A DNA stretch of 64,000 nucleotides, taken from NCBI RefSeq assembly GCF_037126245.1, contig NZ_CP136925.1:1108001-1172000 (forward strand). The letters run 5' to 3'. The notes beneath the pieces were generated by a model. It made no database searches. It was not told the DNA's origin and saw only the letters and a program-made list of their open reading frames with translations. Position 1 is the stretch's first letter. Each line of letters starts with the position of its first letter. Positions 1 to 9,401 of this stretch are shown here, piece by piece. Both the position numbers and the translations under genes were made by a program. Origin of the DNA: Mangrovimonas cancribranchiae (GTDB lineage Bacteria > Bacteroidota > Bacteroidia > Flavobacteriales > Flavobacteriaceae).

Positions 1-1504
1 CTACCTGTTTGTCTTCTAACATAGCAAAAGCTTTTATAAGCTTTCGTCTGGTATCTTTTGGTAAAATTACTTCGTCTATAAAACCGCGTTCTGTAGCACT
101 ATATGGATTGGCAAATCGGTCAGCATATTCGGCTTCTTTTTCTTTCCATTTAGCTTCAGGGTTATCTGATGCTGCAATGTCGCGTTTAAAAATAATCTCT
201 GCGGCTCCTTTAGCACCCATAACAGCAATTTCTGCACTTGGCCATGCAAAATTCATATCGGCCCCAATGTGTTTAGAATTCATAACATCATAAGCACCAC
301 CGTAAGCTTTACGAGTAATTACCGTAACTCTTGGCACTGTAGCTTCGCTAAAAGCATAAAGCAATTTAGCACCATGTACAATAATACCATTCCATTCTTG
401 ATCGGTTCCTGGTAAAAAACCTGGTACGTCTTCCAAGACTAATAACGGAATATTAAAACTATCGCAAAAACGTACAAAACGAGCTGCTTTTTTCGAGCTA
501 TTTACATCTAACACTCCCGCCAGAAACATAGGTTGATTAGCTACAATACCAATAGATTTTCCACCTAATCTAGCAAAACCTACAATAATATTTTCGGCAT
601 GATCTTGATGTATTTCATAGAAAGAGTCGTCATCAATAATACCAGAAATAACATCGTGCATATCGTAAGGCTTATTGGCATTATCTGGTACAATGTCGGA
701 TAATTGCTCACGAACTTCATCATTTAACTTATAAGGAAGCGCCTTAGGTTTTTCTTGATTGTTCTGCGGAAGATAACTCAATAGTTTTTTTACGTCTTCC
801 AAACAAACCACATCGTTGGCTGAGGTTTTGTGTGCAACCCCTGATTTAGAAGCATGTGTTGAAGCACCACCTAATTCTTCACTTGTAACTTCTTCATTAG
901 TAACTGTTTTTACCACATTTGGTCCAGTAACGAACATATAGCTACTGTTTTCAACCATTAGAGTGAAATCGGTCATGGCTGGAGAATATACAGCGCCACC
1001 AGCACAAGGCCCCATAATAGCTGATAATTGTGGGATAACACCAGAAGCTTGTACGTTACGATAGAAAATATCTGCATAACCGCCAAGTGAACGTACACCT
1101 TCTTGAATTCTTGCGCCACCAGAATCGTTTAGACCAATAATGGGTGCACCAACTTTAACCGCTAAGTCCATGACTTTACAGATTTTTTCGGCATGAGTTT
1201 CAGAAAGCGATCCGCCAAAAACTGTAAAATCTTGTGCAAAAACATAGACCAATCTGTCATTAATAGTACCGTATCCAGTTACTACGCCATCGCCATAAAA
1301 CTGTTGTTTGTCCATGCCAAATTCTTTGGTACGATGGGTAACAAGCGCTCCAATTTCTTCAAATGACCCTTCGTCTAATAAGTACTGTACACGTTCTCTT
1401 GCAGTTAGTTTTTTCTTGTCGTGTTGTTTTGCTATACGTTTTTCACCACCGCCTAAATGGGCTTCGGCTAGTTTATTGTTTAAGTCTTTTATTTTATCTT
1501 CCAT
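1..1504 (-). CDS. Acyl-CoA (propionyl-type) carboxylase carboxyltransferase subunit, 3' end cut by window
   Basis: This is the carboxyltransferase (beta) subunit of a biotin-dependent acyl-CoA carboxylase. It transfers CO2 from carboxybiotin to an acyl-CoA, most likely propionyl-CoA, in the cytoplasm. The frame is open from the ATG at 1504 to the window edge (501 codons). The family is usually about 510-515 residues, so only the last few are missing. Visible motifs are the N-terminal [18 protein letters not shown] block, the oxyanion-hole stretch SGGARIQEG near residue 120 and the glycine-rich [12 protein letters not shown] segment. Its ATG overlaps the TAA of the upstream biotin carboxylase gene (TAATG), which indicates translational coupling. 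With the two genes upstream (biotin carboxylase, biotin carrier) it forms a complete three-subunit enzyme. Substrate preference between acetyl- and propionyl-CoA cannot be read from sequence alone; propionyl is favoured by resemblance to PccB-type subunits. Confidence 0.93.
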   Translation of the reverse strand, partial: MEDKIKDLNNKLAEAHLGGGEKRIAKQHDKKKLTARERVQYLLDEGSFEEIGALVTHRTKEFGMDKQQFYGDGVVTGYGTINDRLVYVFAQDFTVFGGSLSETHAEKICKVMDLAVKVGAPIIGLNDSGGARIQEGVRSLGGYADIFYRNVQASGVIPQLSAIMGPCAGGAVYSPAMTDFTLMVENSSYMFVTGPNVVKTVTNEEVTSEELGGASTHASKSGVAHKTSANDVVCLEDVKKLLSYLPQNNQEKPKALPYKLNDEVREQLSDIVPDNANKPYDMHDVISGIIDDDSFYEIHQDHAENIIVGFARLGGKSIGIVANQPMFLAGVLDVNSSKKAARFVRFCDSFNIPLLVLEDVPGFLPGTDQEWNGIIVHGAKLLYAFSEATVPRVTVITRKAYGGAYDVMNSKHIGADMNFAWPSAEIAVMGAKGAAEIIFKRDIAASDNPEAKWKEKEAEYADRFANPYSATERGFIDEVILPKDTRRKLIKAFAMLEDKQV

Positions 1505-2952
1505 TAGTGACTTGTATTTGGTACTCGTAATTGTTTTTTGTCTTCTAAATATTGCTTTACAGCAATTAAAGCTGCGATTTCAGCTTCGTCTTTTTGATTG
1601 CTTTCTAAGGCTTCTGGAGAGTAGTATTTCTTTACAAAATGTGTATCGAAATTTCCTGAACGAAAGGCCTCATGCTGACACACAAAAGTTCCGAACGGTA
1701 AGGTTGTTTCAACACCTTTAATGTGGTAATTCCCAATAGCTTGAATCATAAGTTCTATAGCTTCTTCGCGAGTGTTACCGTAGGTAATTAACTTAGACAG
1801 CATAGGATCATAATAAATAGGAATATCCATACCTTCTTTAAAGCCATTATCTACACGAATATTATCGCCAACAGGAAGTTGATATGTTTCTAATTTTCCT
1901 ACACTCGGTAAGAAATCATTTAAAGGATCTTCGGCATAAACACGTAGTTCTAGAGCGTGACCGTTAATTTTTAATTCGTCTTGTTTTAGTGTTAACTCTT
2001 CGCCACGTGCAACACGAATTTGATGTTCTACCAAATCAGTTCCTGTAATGAGTTCGGTAACAGGGTGTTCAACTTGAAGGCGAGTGTTCATTTCTAAGAA
2101 ATAGAAGTTGTGTTGGTCATCTAAAAGAAACTCCACTGTACCTGCACCAATGTAATCACAGGCTTTAGCAACTCTTACGGCTGCGTTCCCCATAGCTTCG
2201 CGAAGTTGTGGGGTTAAAACAGCAGAAGGAGCTTCCTCAACCACTTTTTGATGACGACGTTGAATACTACATTCGCGTTCAAATAAATGGACAATATTTC
2301 CATGTGTGTCTGCCATAACTTGAATTTCAATATGCCTTGGTGAGGCTACATATTTTTCAATAAATACTGAACCATCTCCAAAGGCCGAAGTGGCTTCGCT
2401 AATGGCGCGATTCATTTGCGACTCTAAATCTTTTTCTTCTTCAACAACACGCATCCCTTTTCCACCACCACCGGCAGAGGCTTTAATTAAAATAGGAAAG
2501 CCAATGTCTTTGGCTATGGTTTTGGCTTTTTCAACATCGGTAATGGCTTCGTCAATGCCAGGAACCATAGGAATATCGTAAGCTTTTACAGCTTCTTTGG
2601 CTGCTAGTTTACTGCCCATGATTTTAATGGCTTTGCTTTTTGGACCAATAAATGTAATGTTGTTAGCTTCGCATAATTCGGCAAAATCAGCATTTTCACT
2701 TAAAAATCCATAACCTGGGTGAATACCATCAACACCTAACGATTTAGATATTTCAATAATTCTATCTCCAAGAAGGTACGATTGATTAGATGGTGCTTCA
2801 CCTACGCAAACAGCTTCATCGGCAAATGTAACGTGTGGCGATTGCCTATCTACAGTCGAGTAAATAGCAACCGTTTTTATGCCCATTTTTTTTATGGTTT
2901 TCATCACCCTAAGGGCAATTTCACCACGATTGGCAACTAATATTTTTTTCAT
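1504..2952 (-). CDS. accC: Biotin carboxylase subunit of acyl-CoA carboxylase
   Basis: This ATP-grasp enzyme carboxylates the biotin prosthetic group of the carrier subunit using ATP and bicarbonate. The 482-residue protein starts [17 protein letters not shown], the canonical N-terminus of AccC/PccA biotin carboxylases. The ATP-grasp glycine loop ([11 protein letters not shown]) lies near residues 158-168. The catalytic and metal-binding stretch [16 protein letters not shown] lies near residues 285-300. It is slightly longer than E. coli AccC (449 residues), because of a C-terminal extension seen in stand-alone acyl-CoA carboxylase subunits, and it has no fused biotin domain. It sits between the carrier gene (49 bp upstream) and the carboxyltransferase gene (TAATG overlap downstream). 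It is distinct from fused PccA proteins, which carry the biotinyl domain in the same chain. Confidence 0.95.
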   Translation of the reverse strand: MKKILVANRGEIALRVMKTIKKMGIKTVAIYSTVDRQSPHVTFADEAVCVGEAPSNQSYLLGDRIIEISKSLGVDGIHPGYGFLSENADFAELCEANNITFIGPKSKAIKIMGSKLAAKEAVKAYDIPMVPGIDEAITDVEKAKTIAKDIGFPILIKASAGGGGKGMRVVEEEKDLESQMNRAISEATSAFGDGSVFIEKYVASPRHIEIQVMADTHGNIVHLFERECSIQRRHQKVVEEAPSAVLTPQLREAMGNAAVRVAKACDYIGAGTVEFLLDDQHNFYFLEMNTRLQVEHPVTELITGTDLVEHQIRVARGEELTLKQDELKINGHALELRVYAEDPLNDFLPSVGKLETYQLPVGDNIRVDNGFKEGMDIPIYYDPMLSKLITYGNTREEAIELMIQAIGNYHIKGVETTLPFGTFVCQHEAFRSGNFDTHFVKKYYSPEALESNQKDEAEIAALIAVKQYLEDKKQLRVPNTSH

Positions 2953-3001
2953 AAATAAGATGTTATTTATAGAATATACTAAAAGAATAGTCTATATGTT
3001 G

Positions 3002-3484
3002 TTATTCAAATTCTAATAATAATTGATTCTTGTCTACAGCATCCCCTTTATTAACCGTAATAGACTTAATAACGCCATCTCTAGGCGAAGTCAAGACGTT
3101 TTCCATTTTCATAGCTTCTAATATTAATAAGCAATCGTCTTCTTTAACCTCTTGTCCAACACTTACATTAATATCTAAAATAAGGCCTGGCATAGGGGCT
3201 TTTAGGTCGTTAACATGCTTAGCGCTTCCAATTTCGAAGCCCATGTCTTTAATTAGAACATCTAAATTGTTAGAAATAGCAACATTATAAAGGTTATTGT
3301 TAACTTTTACTTGGTATGTTCTCTGATTGTAATCGGATTGAATGATTTGTGTTTTATAGCTTTTAAAATCTTTTAAAAGATGAAAATGATTATCAGCTAT
3401 TTGTTGAAGGTCTAATTGTTCAACATCTTTTGAATCTATTTCTGTTGAAACGTTTCCGTTAACCGAAACTTGAAATTTACTCAT
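3002..3484 (-). CDS. Biotin carboxyl carrier protein of acyl-CoA carboxylase
   Basis: This is the biotinylated swinging-arm subunit that shuttles carboxybiotin between the biotin carboxylase and carboxyltransferase encoded just downstream. It has 160 residues. The C-terminal biotinyl/lipoyl domain (about 85-160) contains the EAMKMENV biotinylation motif with the acceptor lysine at position 126. The N-terminal half is a short, charged region with no recognised domain, as is usual in Bacteroidota carriers of this type. It is the first gene of the minus-strand carboxylase operon, so the gene order is carrier, carboxylase, transferase. The 77 bp upstream separate it from the exonuclease gene. A TATCTTTA sequence there resembles the -7 element but misses the last base. 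Confidence 0.93.
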   Translation of the reverse strand: MSKFQVSVNGNVSTEIDSKDVEQLDLQQIADNHFHLLKDFKSYKTQIIQSDYNQRTYQVKVNNNLYNVAISNNLDVLIKDMGFEIGSAKHVNDLKAPMPGLILDINVSVGQEVKEDDCLLILEAMKMENVLTSPRDGVIKSITVNKGDAVDKNQLLLEFE

Positions 3485-3561
3485 AAATTTTGCTTTTAAA
3501 GGATAAAGATAGACATTCTATAACGTTTTCGTAATGTAGGTTTGTTAAATGTGCTAAATTG

Positions 3562-4227
3562 CTATACTTTAAATAGCGTTTTAAGTGTGATCCCTTTTTT
3601 ATTTTTTAATATAGTGGTAGTTTTTAAAAAAACTAAAGCAGTTATTAAGGCGTCTCCTGCAGCTGTGTGACGATCTGAAACATCTAATAAGTACTTATCT
3701 GCGATATTATCTAAGCTTAGCTCTTCTTGGCGGTTAAAGTTGGTTTTAATACGTGTTGCATTATATAAGTGAACCGTGTCTAGAATTTTATTTTTCAAAT
3801 GTGGAAACCCGTGTCTTTCTAACATTTTATTAATCATGGTGACATCAAACTTAGCATGGTGTGCTACAATTATGGCATTACCTAAGTACTCTAAAAACTT
3901 TTCTATAGCTTCATATTCGGTTACGGTTTTTAGGCGCTCATTTTTGATGATTCCATGAATTTCTACCGTTTTTTCATTAAAACGTTCTTGTTTGATGTAG
4001 GTTTCGAAAGAATGTGCTATTTGAATCTCGTAATTTAGAATTTCAACAGCACCAATGCATAATATTCTATCTTTTGAATAGCTAAAACCTGTCGTTTCAG
4101 TATCAAGTACAACAAAACGAGCTGTTTTTAAATCTTTATGAGTATCTGGAGAAAAAGAATTCTCGTAATCATTCCAAAATTCGGGAAGTGTAAATTGTTT
4201 TGTGCGTTTTTTAAACCAATTAAACAT
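3562..4227 (-). CDS. DnaQ-like 3'-5' exonuclease
   Basis: This is a DEDDh-family exonuclease related to the proofreading epsilon subunit of DNA polymerase III, 221 residues. ExoI is VVLDTETTG, with D42 and E44 as metal ligands. ExoII is in VAHHAKFDVTMINK. ExoIII reads DRHTAAGDALIT, with the catalytic His and Asp. Its ATG overlaps the TAA of the upstream CBS-domain nucleotidyltransferase-like gene by one base (TAATG). That pairing of a DUF294/CBS protein with a DnaQ-like exonuclease recurs in many bacteria, and the exonuclease in such pairs is thought to act outside the replisome. Its real substrate is unknown, and no replicative role is implied by this context. Confidence 0.9.
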   Translation of the reverse strand: MFNWFKKRTKQFTLPEFWNDYENSFSPDTHKDLKTARFVVLDTETTGFSYSKDRILCIGAVEILNYEIQIAHSFETYIKQERFNEKTVEIHGIIKNERLKTVTEYEAIEKFLEYLGNAIIVAHHAKFDVTMINKMLERHGFPHLKNKILDTVHLYNATRIKTNFNRQEELSLDNIADKYLLDVSDRHTAAGDALITALVFLKTTTILKNKKGITLKTLFKV

Positions 4228-6149
4228 TATAGTAATGTGCTAATATTAAACCTAATTTTTATAAACTCTTGAACGTGAGAAATGGTTTTAAAACAGCGTT
4301 TTAACTTCATTTTTTCTTCTTTAGTGAGTTCTTCTAACTTAATAAACCGACCATTATCATTATTTATAAGTCCGTGTTTTGTTCTAAATTTTAAAATGGC
4401 TTTAAATGCATAAGAACAACCTAAATACAACTCTTTGTTTTGTGGAAATATGTCTGCTAATTTTTCAAATCGTTCGGCGGTATTATTAATGTTTTTTATT
4501 TGGTAGGATAAAGCTAAAACCCGACCAGCATCAACAATAGGCATTAAAGCTCTTTTTTTAAGGTCGAATTGGTCTTTGTGCTCTCCGTTAGGTTCTACCA
4601 AAAACTGTCTAAAAAAACCAAGAGGAGAGGCATTGCTTAAGGCATTAGCAGCTAGTTTAGCTATAAAAATGGTGTTGTTTTTTGTAATATCTAAAACATG
4701 ATTAGCTAAGGCATTGGTTAATCTAGAGTCGCCATAACTGATATCAAAATCGAAGAAAATATTACATAACAAAAGTTCATCGTTTCCTGTATTTGTGGTC
4801 CATTTAGTAAACTGAGCTTTCCATTCGTCAAGGCTTAAACACCAATTTGGATTTTTAGCCATCATATCGGCGGGACAATAATCAAACCCTATAGTGTTTA
4901 GGCGTTTATTTACTTTTTTAGCTAGTTTTAAAAAATAAGCTCTGGTGTCTTCAAGCTTGTCTTCTGGAACATTTTCAAAAATAATAGCATTGTCTTGATC
5001 GGTATGCAGTAACTGTTCTTTTCGTCCTTGACTTCCTAACGACATCCATGCAAAGCTTACAGGCGGATCTTGTTTCATTTTAACTAAACAACGTTCAATT
5101 ACACGTTTTATAGTAGCGTCGTTTAATTCAAAAATAATTTTGTTTGTATGTGTAAGCGGGATGTTTTGCATGATGTAGCCGTTTAAAAGCACCATGATTT
5201 TCTCGCGAATACGTTTTAAATCTTTTGTGGTGTTAGAGCGTTTTATAGCTTTCATTAACACGGAAGGATTGGTCCCTTTCATAACAATCATATCATGTTC
5301 TGAAGCTAAACCAATAATCTTGGTGTTTGGCGTGCCATCTTCAGTAATACATAAATGTCCTATGCGGTGTTTTAGCATGGTAATTTGTGCCTGCGCTATG
5401 GTAATATTTTTAGGGTAGCATAGTACAGGTGATACCATAATATTGGTTACAGGTTCACTAATTGTATGAAGTCCAGTAGCTACTTTGTTTCTAATATCTT
5501 TATCGGTTACAATGCCAATGGGTTTTCCGTCGTCTTCAATAATAATTGAGCCTATGTTTTTTTTGCTCATGGTTTTAGCAATGGTTTTTATTTTTGAAGA
5601 GGGCTTAGCTGTAACAATTTTTTTAATGTAATTAACAGGTTGAAGCTCGAAATGGTTATCGGTTGGGTTTAAAATGATTTCTGCATCGGAGAAAAATTGT
5701 ACATGATGTTCTTTAGTAAATGGGTTTTCGGTGTTAGAAGCAAAACTTTCTATTAGGTAATTCCCAATACTTTTATTCTTTTCGGCCATAGGCCTAAAAA
5801 TATCTATAGGAATGGCGTAAAGAATACACTCTTCGGCTGTTTTAGCTGTAATGGCATAATTTTCTTTTGCAAAAAGTGGACGCAACCCAAATACGTCACC
5901 TTCGTCAAACTTATCAAGAACCTCGTTTTTATTAGATTCTAACGCTTTAAGTAAAGATACGGCACCTTTGTGAATAATATAAAAATGGTTGTGTAATGTA
6001 TCGTTTTGATGGTAAATTACTTGCCCTTTTTCCATGTAAGTAATCTTAACCTGTTTAGAAATTTCTAATAATTGAGATTTTCTTAAAAGGTCGAAAGGCG
6101 GAAAACGTTTTAAAAAATCGGCAATACGTTCAGCGATAGTGTTTTTCAT
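4227..6149 (-). CDS. cNMP-binding / CBS / DUF294 nucleotidyltransferase-like signalling protein
   Basis: A 640-residue cytoplasmic multidomain protein. In order: a cyclic-nucleotide-binding-like domain (about 15-130, with GQVIYHQND and IIHKGAVSLLK), a tandem CBS pair (about 170-300, with KPIGIVTDKDIRNKV in the first and IIGLASEHDMIV in the second), a DUF294 nucleotidyltransferase-like domain (about 320-470, with SLGSQGRKEQLLHTDQDNA matching the GS...D.D pocket of GlnD-like transferases) and a DUF294 C-terminal helical domain. This architecture suggests allosteric sensing of adenine nucleotides or cyclic nucleotides coupled to a nucleotidyl transfer that has not been defined. It is translationally coupled to the downstream DnaQ-like exonuclease. 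No transmembrane segments are seen. The biological target is unknown. Confidence 0.9.
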   Translation of the reverse strand: MKNTIAERIADFLKRFPPFDLLRKSQLLEISKQVKITYMEKGQVIYHQNDTLHNHFYIIHKGAVSLLKALESNKNEVLDKFDEGDVFGLRPLFAKENYAITAKTAEECILYAIPIDIFRPMAEKNKSIGNYLIESFASNTENPFTKEHHVQFFSDAEIILNPTDNHFELQPVNYIKKIVTAKPSSKIKTIAKTMSKKNIGSIIIEDDGKPIGIVTDKDIRNKVATGLHTISEPVTNIMVSPVLCYPKNITIAQAQITMLKHRIGHLCITEDGTPNTKIIGLASEHDMIVMKGTNPSVLMKAIKRSNTTKDLKRIREKIMVLLNGYIMQNIPLTHTNKIIFELNDATIKRVIERCLVKMKQDPPVSFAWMSLGSQGRKEQLLHTDQDNAIIFENVPEDKLEDTRAYFLKLAKKVNKRLNTIGFDYCPADMMAKNPNWCLSLDEWKAQFTKWTTNTGNDELLLCNIFFDFDISYGDSRLTNALANHVLDITKNNTIFIAKLAANALSNASPLGFFRQFLVEPNGEHKDQFDLKKRALMPIVDAGRVLALSYQIKNINNTAERFEKLADIFPQNKELYLGCSYAFKAILKFRTKHGLINNDNGRFIKLEELTKEEKMKLKRCFKTISHVQEFIKIRFNISTLL

Positions 6150-6191
6150 GATACTAATTTAAAACACCAGAGGCAAAATTCATAAGAAATA

Positions 6192-6863
6192 CTATTTAAA
6201 ATGCGAGATATTTTGGTGTTTCTTAATGGCTTTTCTAGACAAAATAAGTCCTATAGCTAAAGAAATAAAAGCACCAACCCAAACGCCAGGAATAAAGTCG
6301 ATAAACAAAAAGAAGTCGTAAGCGCCATGAAAAATAATGGCTAGGAGTAATCCTATTAAATTAAGGAGTCCTCTGTTTTTGCCAGCAAATTTAGCTTTAC
6401 CCATAAAATAGCCCATTAAAATACCAAAGGTAGCATGTGCAGGTACGGCAGTAAAGGCTCTTAATAAAGCTGTTTTATAACCACCATCTAACACATACAT
6501 AATATTCTCGGTAGCGGCAAATCCCATCGAGACCATAACGGCATACATAATACCATCGTAAGGTTCGTTAAAAGCTGGTTTTGGCTGATTGTAAAATCTA
6601 ACAATAACATATTTACTAAACTCTTCTGTAAACCCAACAATAAAAAATGCTTTTATGAACTGTTGAAATACTTTAGAGCTATCTAGCGGTAAAATAAAAT
6701 CGAAAATAACATACATAACCGTGGTTATGATAATACTTACAAAAGCCCCAAATAAAAAACTGTAGAGTAGGAGCAGTTTGGGTTCTTTTTCATATTTATC
6801 CTTAGCGTAGATGTATAGAATAATAGTAAAAACGGGAGCGAGCGCAAATATAATAAGATTCAT
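6192..6863 (-). CDS. PrsW-family intramembrane metalloprotease
   Basis: A 223-residue polytopic inner-membrane protein of the PrsW/CPBP-related glutamic-type protease superfamily, which performs site-1-type cleavage of membrane anti-sigma factors or similar substrates. The predicted metal and catalytic residues are in place: the E80-E81 pair in VGFTEEFSKY, E119 in GFAATENIMY, H143 in VPAHATFG and H179 in FHGAYDFF. About seven hydrophobic segments are visible. It ends 42 bp before the CBS-domain gene and begins 3 bp after the flippase-like gene, so all three could share a transcript. No anti-sigma factor gene is adjacent, so its substrate is not evident. Confidence 0.88.
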   Translation of the reverse strand: MNLIIFALAPVFTIILYIYAKDKYEKEPKLLLLYSFLFGAFVSIIITTVMYVIFDFILPLDSSKVFQQFIKAFFIVGFTEEFSKYVIVRFYNQPKPAFNEPYDGIMYAVMVSMGFAATENIMYVLDGGYKTALLRAFTAVPAHATFGILMGYFMGKAKFAGKNRGLLNLIGLLLAIIFHGAYDFFLFIDFIPGVWVGAFISLAIGLILSRKAIKKHQNISHFK

Positions 6864-6866
6864 AAA

Positions 6867-8132
6867 TTATTTAGCGTTTAATAAGCTTTTAATATCCTTT
6901 TTGGTATTTGAATCGAAAGCAAGATAACCAATATTTGTTATAAAATGGCTTGCTAGAACAGCAATAGCGGCTCCATTTATATAGTATATGGGAATTAAAA
7001 CGTAGCATAGTAGTAGATTTACAAAACACCCTACAATAAAACGATATACATTGTGTTTTAGGCGATTTGCTGTAAGGAGGTGTTTTTCGTAAAGCATACC
7101 TATGAACACAAATAATGGTGCCCAACAAAAGATTTGCAAAGCCGTTTTGCCTTCTCGATACTGTTCAGTAAAATAGCTGTCTAAAATGCTATCTCCAAAA
7201 AACAAATAAAACCAAGCAATAAATAACCCCAATGCCACCAAAATAAAAAATAGTTGCTTGTTTTTTATATAATAATATTTTTTGTGGTTCTGAAAAGACT
7301 CTGTCAAAGAAGGGTATAAAGCATTAATGATAGCAAATCCCAGGGTCCAGCTCAACCCAATAACTAAAAACTGTACACTACCAAAAACGCCATTGGCATG
7401 GTCGTTATAAAAGTGCTTTAAAATCACTTCGTCTATTCCAATGTAAATCATTACCAGTGCTTCAGAAACTATCAAAGGAAATGCCATTGTTAAAAGCTTT
7501 TTGCCTAATGATTTTGAAAAGCACCAACGTTTGAGGTAAAGCTCATTTTTAGTTCCTAAAACGACAATATAAAATACGCCTTGTAATAAAAAATCCAAAG
7601 CAATCACTTGAGCAAAAAATAAGATGTCCATTTGCTGTTTTACACCGTAATATTGTAAGGCAACAATACAGAAAAGGCTTACTGTTTTTCCAATAAAAAT
7701 AAGTTTGGCGCGTTTTTTAGCGAGTAAATAATATTCAAAAACATCTGTTAGCCTAAATAAATAGCCACATATTAAAACCATATAAATAACAAGAAGAGTG
7801 GTGTTATTTGTAAAGTATAGATAACAAACAAACCCAATGGCTACAAAGCCCCAAGATAGCAACCGCATAAAAAAAGCTGTGGCAATAATGTGTTGACTTC
7901 TTTTTGGAGTGAATACAATTTCGCGCACGCATATAGCCGACAATCCCAAGGTGAACAAAGGCGCAAACATACCTAATATCGAACCGGCAAGCGTTAGTAT
8001 GCCCATATCGGTGGTGCCAAGTGTATTGAATATTTTCGGAACAATAAAAACACCCGTAAATAGATGTATTAGTTTTCCTAAGGAAAACCAGGTAGTTGTG
8101 TTTAAGTCTTTCTTGCTAAAGGCAATACGCAT
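6867..8132 (-). CDS. Polysaccharide-flippase-like (MATE/Wzx superfamily) membrane protein
   Basis: A polytopic membrane protein of about 421 residues with 12-14 hydrophobic segments, resembling Wzx/oligosaccharide flippases. The N-terminal LGKLIHLFTGVFIVPKIFNTLGTTDMG block is typical of that superfamily. The reading frame extends upstream to 8168, but the ATG at 8132 is preferred. An exact TAnnTTTG -7 element (TATCTTTG, 8158 down to 8151) lies inside the longer version, so transcription would begin downstream of the first Met. It runs divergently from the WYL regulator gene at 8215. No glycosyltransferase or polymerase gene is nearby, so the exported substrate is unknown; it could be a lipid-linked sugar or another amphipath. 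Confidence 0.82.
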   Translation of the reverse strand: MRIAFSKKDLNTTTWFSLGKLIHLFTGVFIVPKIFNTLGTTDMGILTLAGSILGMFAPLFTLGLSAICVREIVFTPKRSQHIIATAFFMRLLSWGFVAIGFVCYLYFTNNTTLLVIYMVLICGYLFRLTDVFEYYLLAKKRAKLIFIGKTVSLFCIVALQYYGVKQQMDILFFAQVIALDFLLQGVFYIVVLGTKNELYLKRWCFSKSLGKKLLTMAFPLIVSEALVMIYIGIDEVILKHFYNDHANGVFGSVQFLVIGLSWTLGFAIINALYPSLTESFQNHKKYYYIKNKQLFFILVALGLFIAWFYLFFGDSILDSYFTEQYREGKTALQIFCWAPLFVFIGMLYEKHLLTANRLKHNVYRFIVGCFVNLLLCYVLIPIYYINGAAIAVLASHFITNIGYLAFDSNTKKDIKSLLNAK

Positions 8133-8150
8133 AGTGATATTTTGAAACGC

Positions 8151-8158
8151 CAAAGATA
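8151..8158 (-). promoter_or_regulatory. Candidate -7 element of the flippase-like gene
   Basis: On the minus strand the bases read TATCTTTG, an exact match to the Bacteroidota -7 consensus TAnnTTTG. The preferred ATG at 8132 lies 18 bases downstream. No good TTTG -33 element is visible at the expected spacing, so confidence is moderate. Confidence 0.4.
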
Positions 8159-8214
8159 AAAAATGCATCGAGTTTGCATTGGGTTTAGTATTTTTAGGGT
8201 GTTAAAAATAAATT

Positions 8215-9198
8215 ATGTCACCAGAATTTCTTCGACGTTATTATGTTATGCGTATCATTACCAACCCAAAAGGGTATGGATTTCCTGGAAGTTATGTGTT
8301 GTTGGAACAGTTGCAAACTACACTCAATGCCATACGTCTAAAGAACCGTGATGATATCTTGTACGAAAAACTAGAATTGCATAGTCGAAAAACCATTAAT
8401 CGCGATTTAAAAAAAATAGAATCTTATTATAACATTGCCATTAAACACAAACGAGGGTATGGATTTTATGTAGAAGACGACGCGTATAAAGATGAAAACA
8501 AGCTTAAAGCCGTTTATGAAAAAACAGAGCTGTACCTACTAAACCATCACGCACATGCTTGGAAAGAGTTTGTCACTTCTGCACGAACATCCTTAAGTGC
8601 CTATGTAGATATAGTGGCACTTATTAATGCCATAGAACAACAGTTTTTGGTAGAATTGGAATATAAAGGTTGGTATGATGATAATACATTTCAAACATTC
8701 AAGGGAAAAGTACAACCACTACACATAAAAGAAGTTAATAATGCCTGGTACTTAATGGCATACAATAAGGATATTGGTGTGTACGCGTTTTGTTTGGATA
8801 AGCGGATAAGCGCATTTAAGGTAACAGATTTTAAGCCTAAAAAACCAAAGCACTTTAGTGACAAGCAGTATTTTAAACATAGTGTAGGTATTTTAAAAAC
8901 AGACATAAAACCGGTATGGGTACATCTAAAAGTAGCCAATCATCATTTAAAATATTTACAGGCCAACCCTATGCATGCCTCTCAACAAATAGTCCAGCAA
9001 CCTAAAAAACCTGAAACTGAAATTTTAGATTATACAGATCCAGATATGTGGGGAGACATTAAAATTTTTGTAGAACCTAACTATGAGTTTTTAATGGAAA
9101 TCTTAAAATATAATATATGGGTTAAAGTGGTGGGGCCATCACAGGTAAAACACTATATAACGTACCACTTACAATTAATGCTAGCATACTACGAGTAA
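8215..9198 (+). CDS. WYL-domain transcriptional regulator
   Basis: A 327-residue regulator with a helix-turn-helix-like N-terminus (about 20-85, including LHSRKTINRDLKKIE, the typical recognition-helix region of HTH_11/DeoR-like WYL proteins) and a WYL sensor domain in the middle. The eponymous residues are at 178-180 in NNAWYLMAY. A C-terminal extension follows (about 235-320). WYL proteins bind DNA as dimers and respond to nucleotides or nucleic acid; several (BrxR, CapW, DriD types) control phage-defence or DNA-damage genes. It lies 203 bp upstream of, and co-directional with, the five-gene accessory operon at 9402-12807, whose promoter region carries a palindrome suitable as its operator. 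The start could also be the ATG at 8248, which would remove 11 residues. Confidence 0.85.
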   Translation: MSPEFLRRYYVMRIITNPKGYGFPGSYVLLEQLQTTLNAIRLKNRDDILYEKLELHSRKTINRDLKKIESYYNIAIKHKRGYGFYVEDDAYKDENKLKAVYEKTELYLLNHHAHAWKEFVTSARTSLSAYVDIVALINAIEQQFLVELEYKGWYDDNTFQTFKGKVQPLHIKEVNNAWYLMAYNKDIGVYAFCLDKRISAFKVTDFKPKKPKHFSDKQYFKHSVGILKTDIKPVWVHLKVANHHLKYLQANPMHASQQIVQQPKKPETEILDYTDPDMWGDIKIFVEPNYEFLMEILKYNIWVKVVGPSQVKHYITYHLQLMLAYYE

Positions 9199-9320
9199 GC
9201 CTTTAAACAAGGATGAAATTATTCATTACCCTAATTAACATCGCAAATTGCAATATCCCAAAATATGGGAAATAACTGTACTACTATTGCCATATTATTT
9301 ACGCCATCAACAAAGTTTTT

Positions 9321-9349
9321 TTGAAACGGACAGGTTTTGTCTGTTTCAA
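9321..9349. promoter_or_regulatory. 29-bp inverted repeat, candidate operator
   Basis: Two 12-base arms (TTGAAACGGACA at 9321-9332 and TGTCTGTTTCAA at 9338-9349) are separated by GGTTT. The arms are perfectly complementary except for one G/T position, which would still wobble-pair in RNA. The right arm ends 3 bases before the -7 element TATATTTG (9353-9360), so a bound dimer would block RNA polymerase. The nearest regulator gene encodes the WYL protein just upstream. The alternative reading, a hairpin in an mRNA 3' end of the WYL gene, is less likely because no T-tract follows. Confidence 0.6.
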
Positions 9350-9352
9350 GAA

Positions 9353-9360
9353 TATATTTG
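9353..9360 (+). promoter_or_regulatory. Candidate -7 element of the accessory operon
   Basis: TATATTTG matches TAnnTTTG exactly and lies 41 bases upstream of the first start codon at 9402. The -33 position is occupied by the 29-bp palindrome rather than by a clean TTTG, which fits a promoter that is repressed or needs an activator. Confidence 0.5.
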
Positions 9361-9401
9361 AACTTTAAAAATACATAACCCCTAATTAAAAATACCACCC
9401 A

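Larger units (their letters stand above)
9199..9401. other. Intergenic region with palindromes and promoter, upstream of accessory operon
   Basis: No coding potential is seen in these 203 bp. They contain a small palindrome (GCAAATTGC, 9243-9251), a second one (TCCCA-AAATA-TGGGA, 9256-9270), the large 29-bp inverted repeat at 9321-9349, an exact TAnnTTTG element at 9353-9360 and the 12-mer AACCCCTAATTA at 9377-9388. The density of symmetric elements fits a regulated promoter for the downstream operon. Confidence 0.6.

Noticed and set aside
1308-1721. Plus-strand 137-codon open frame across the carboxylase junction
   Set aside because: It lies antisense to two well-conserved carboxylase genes and shows no family features.
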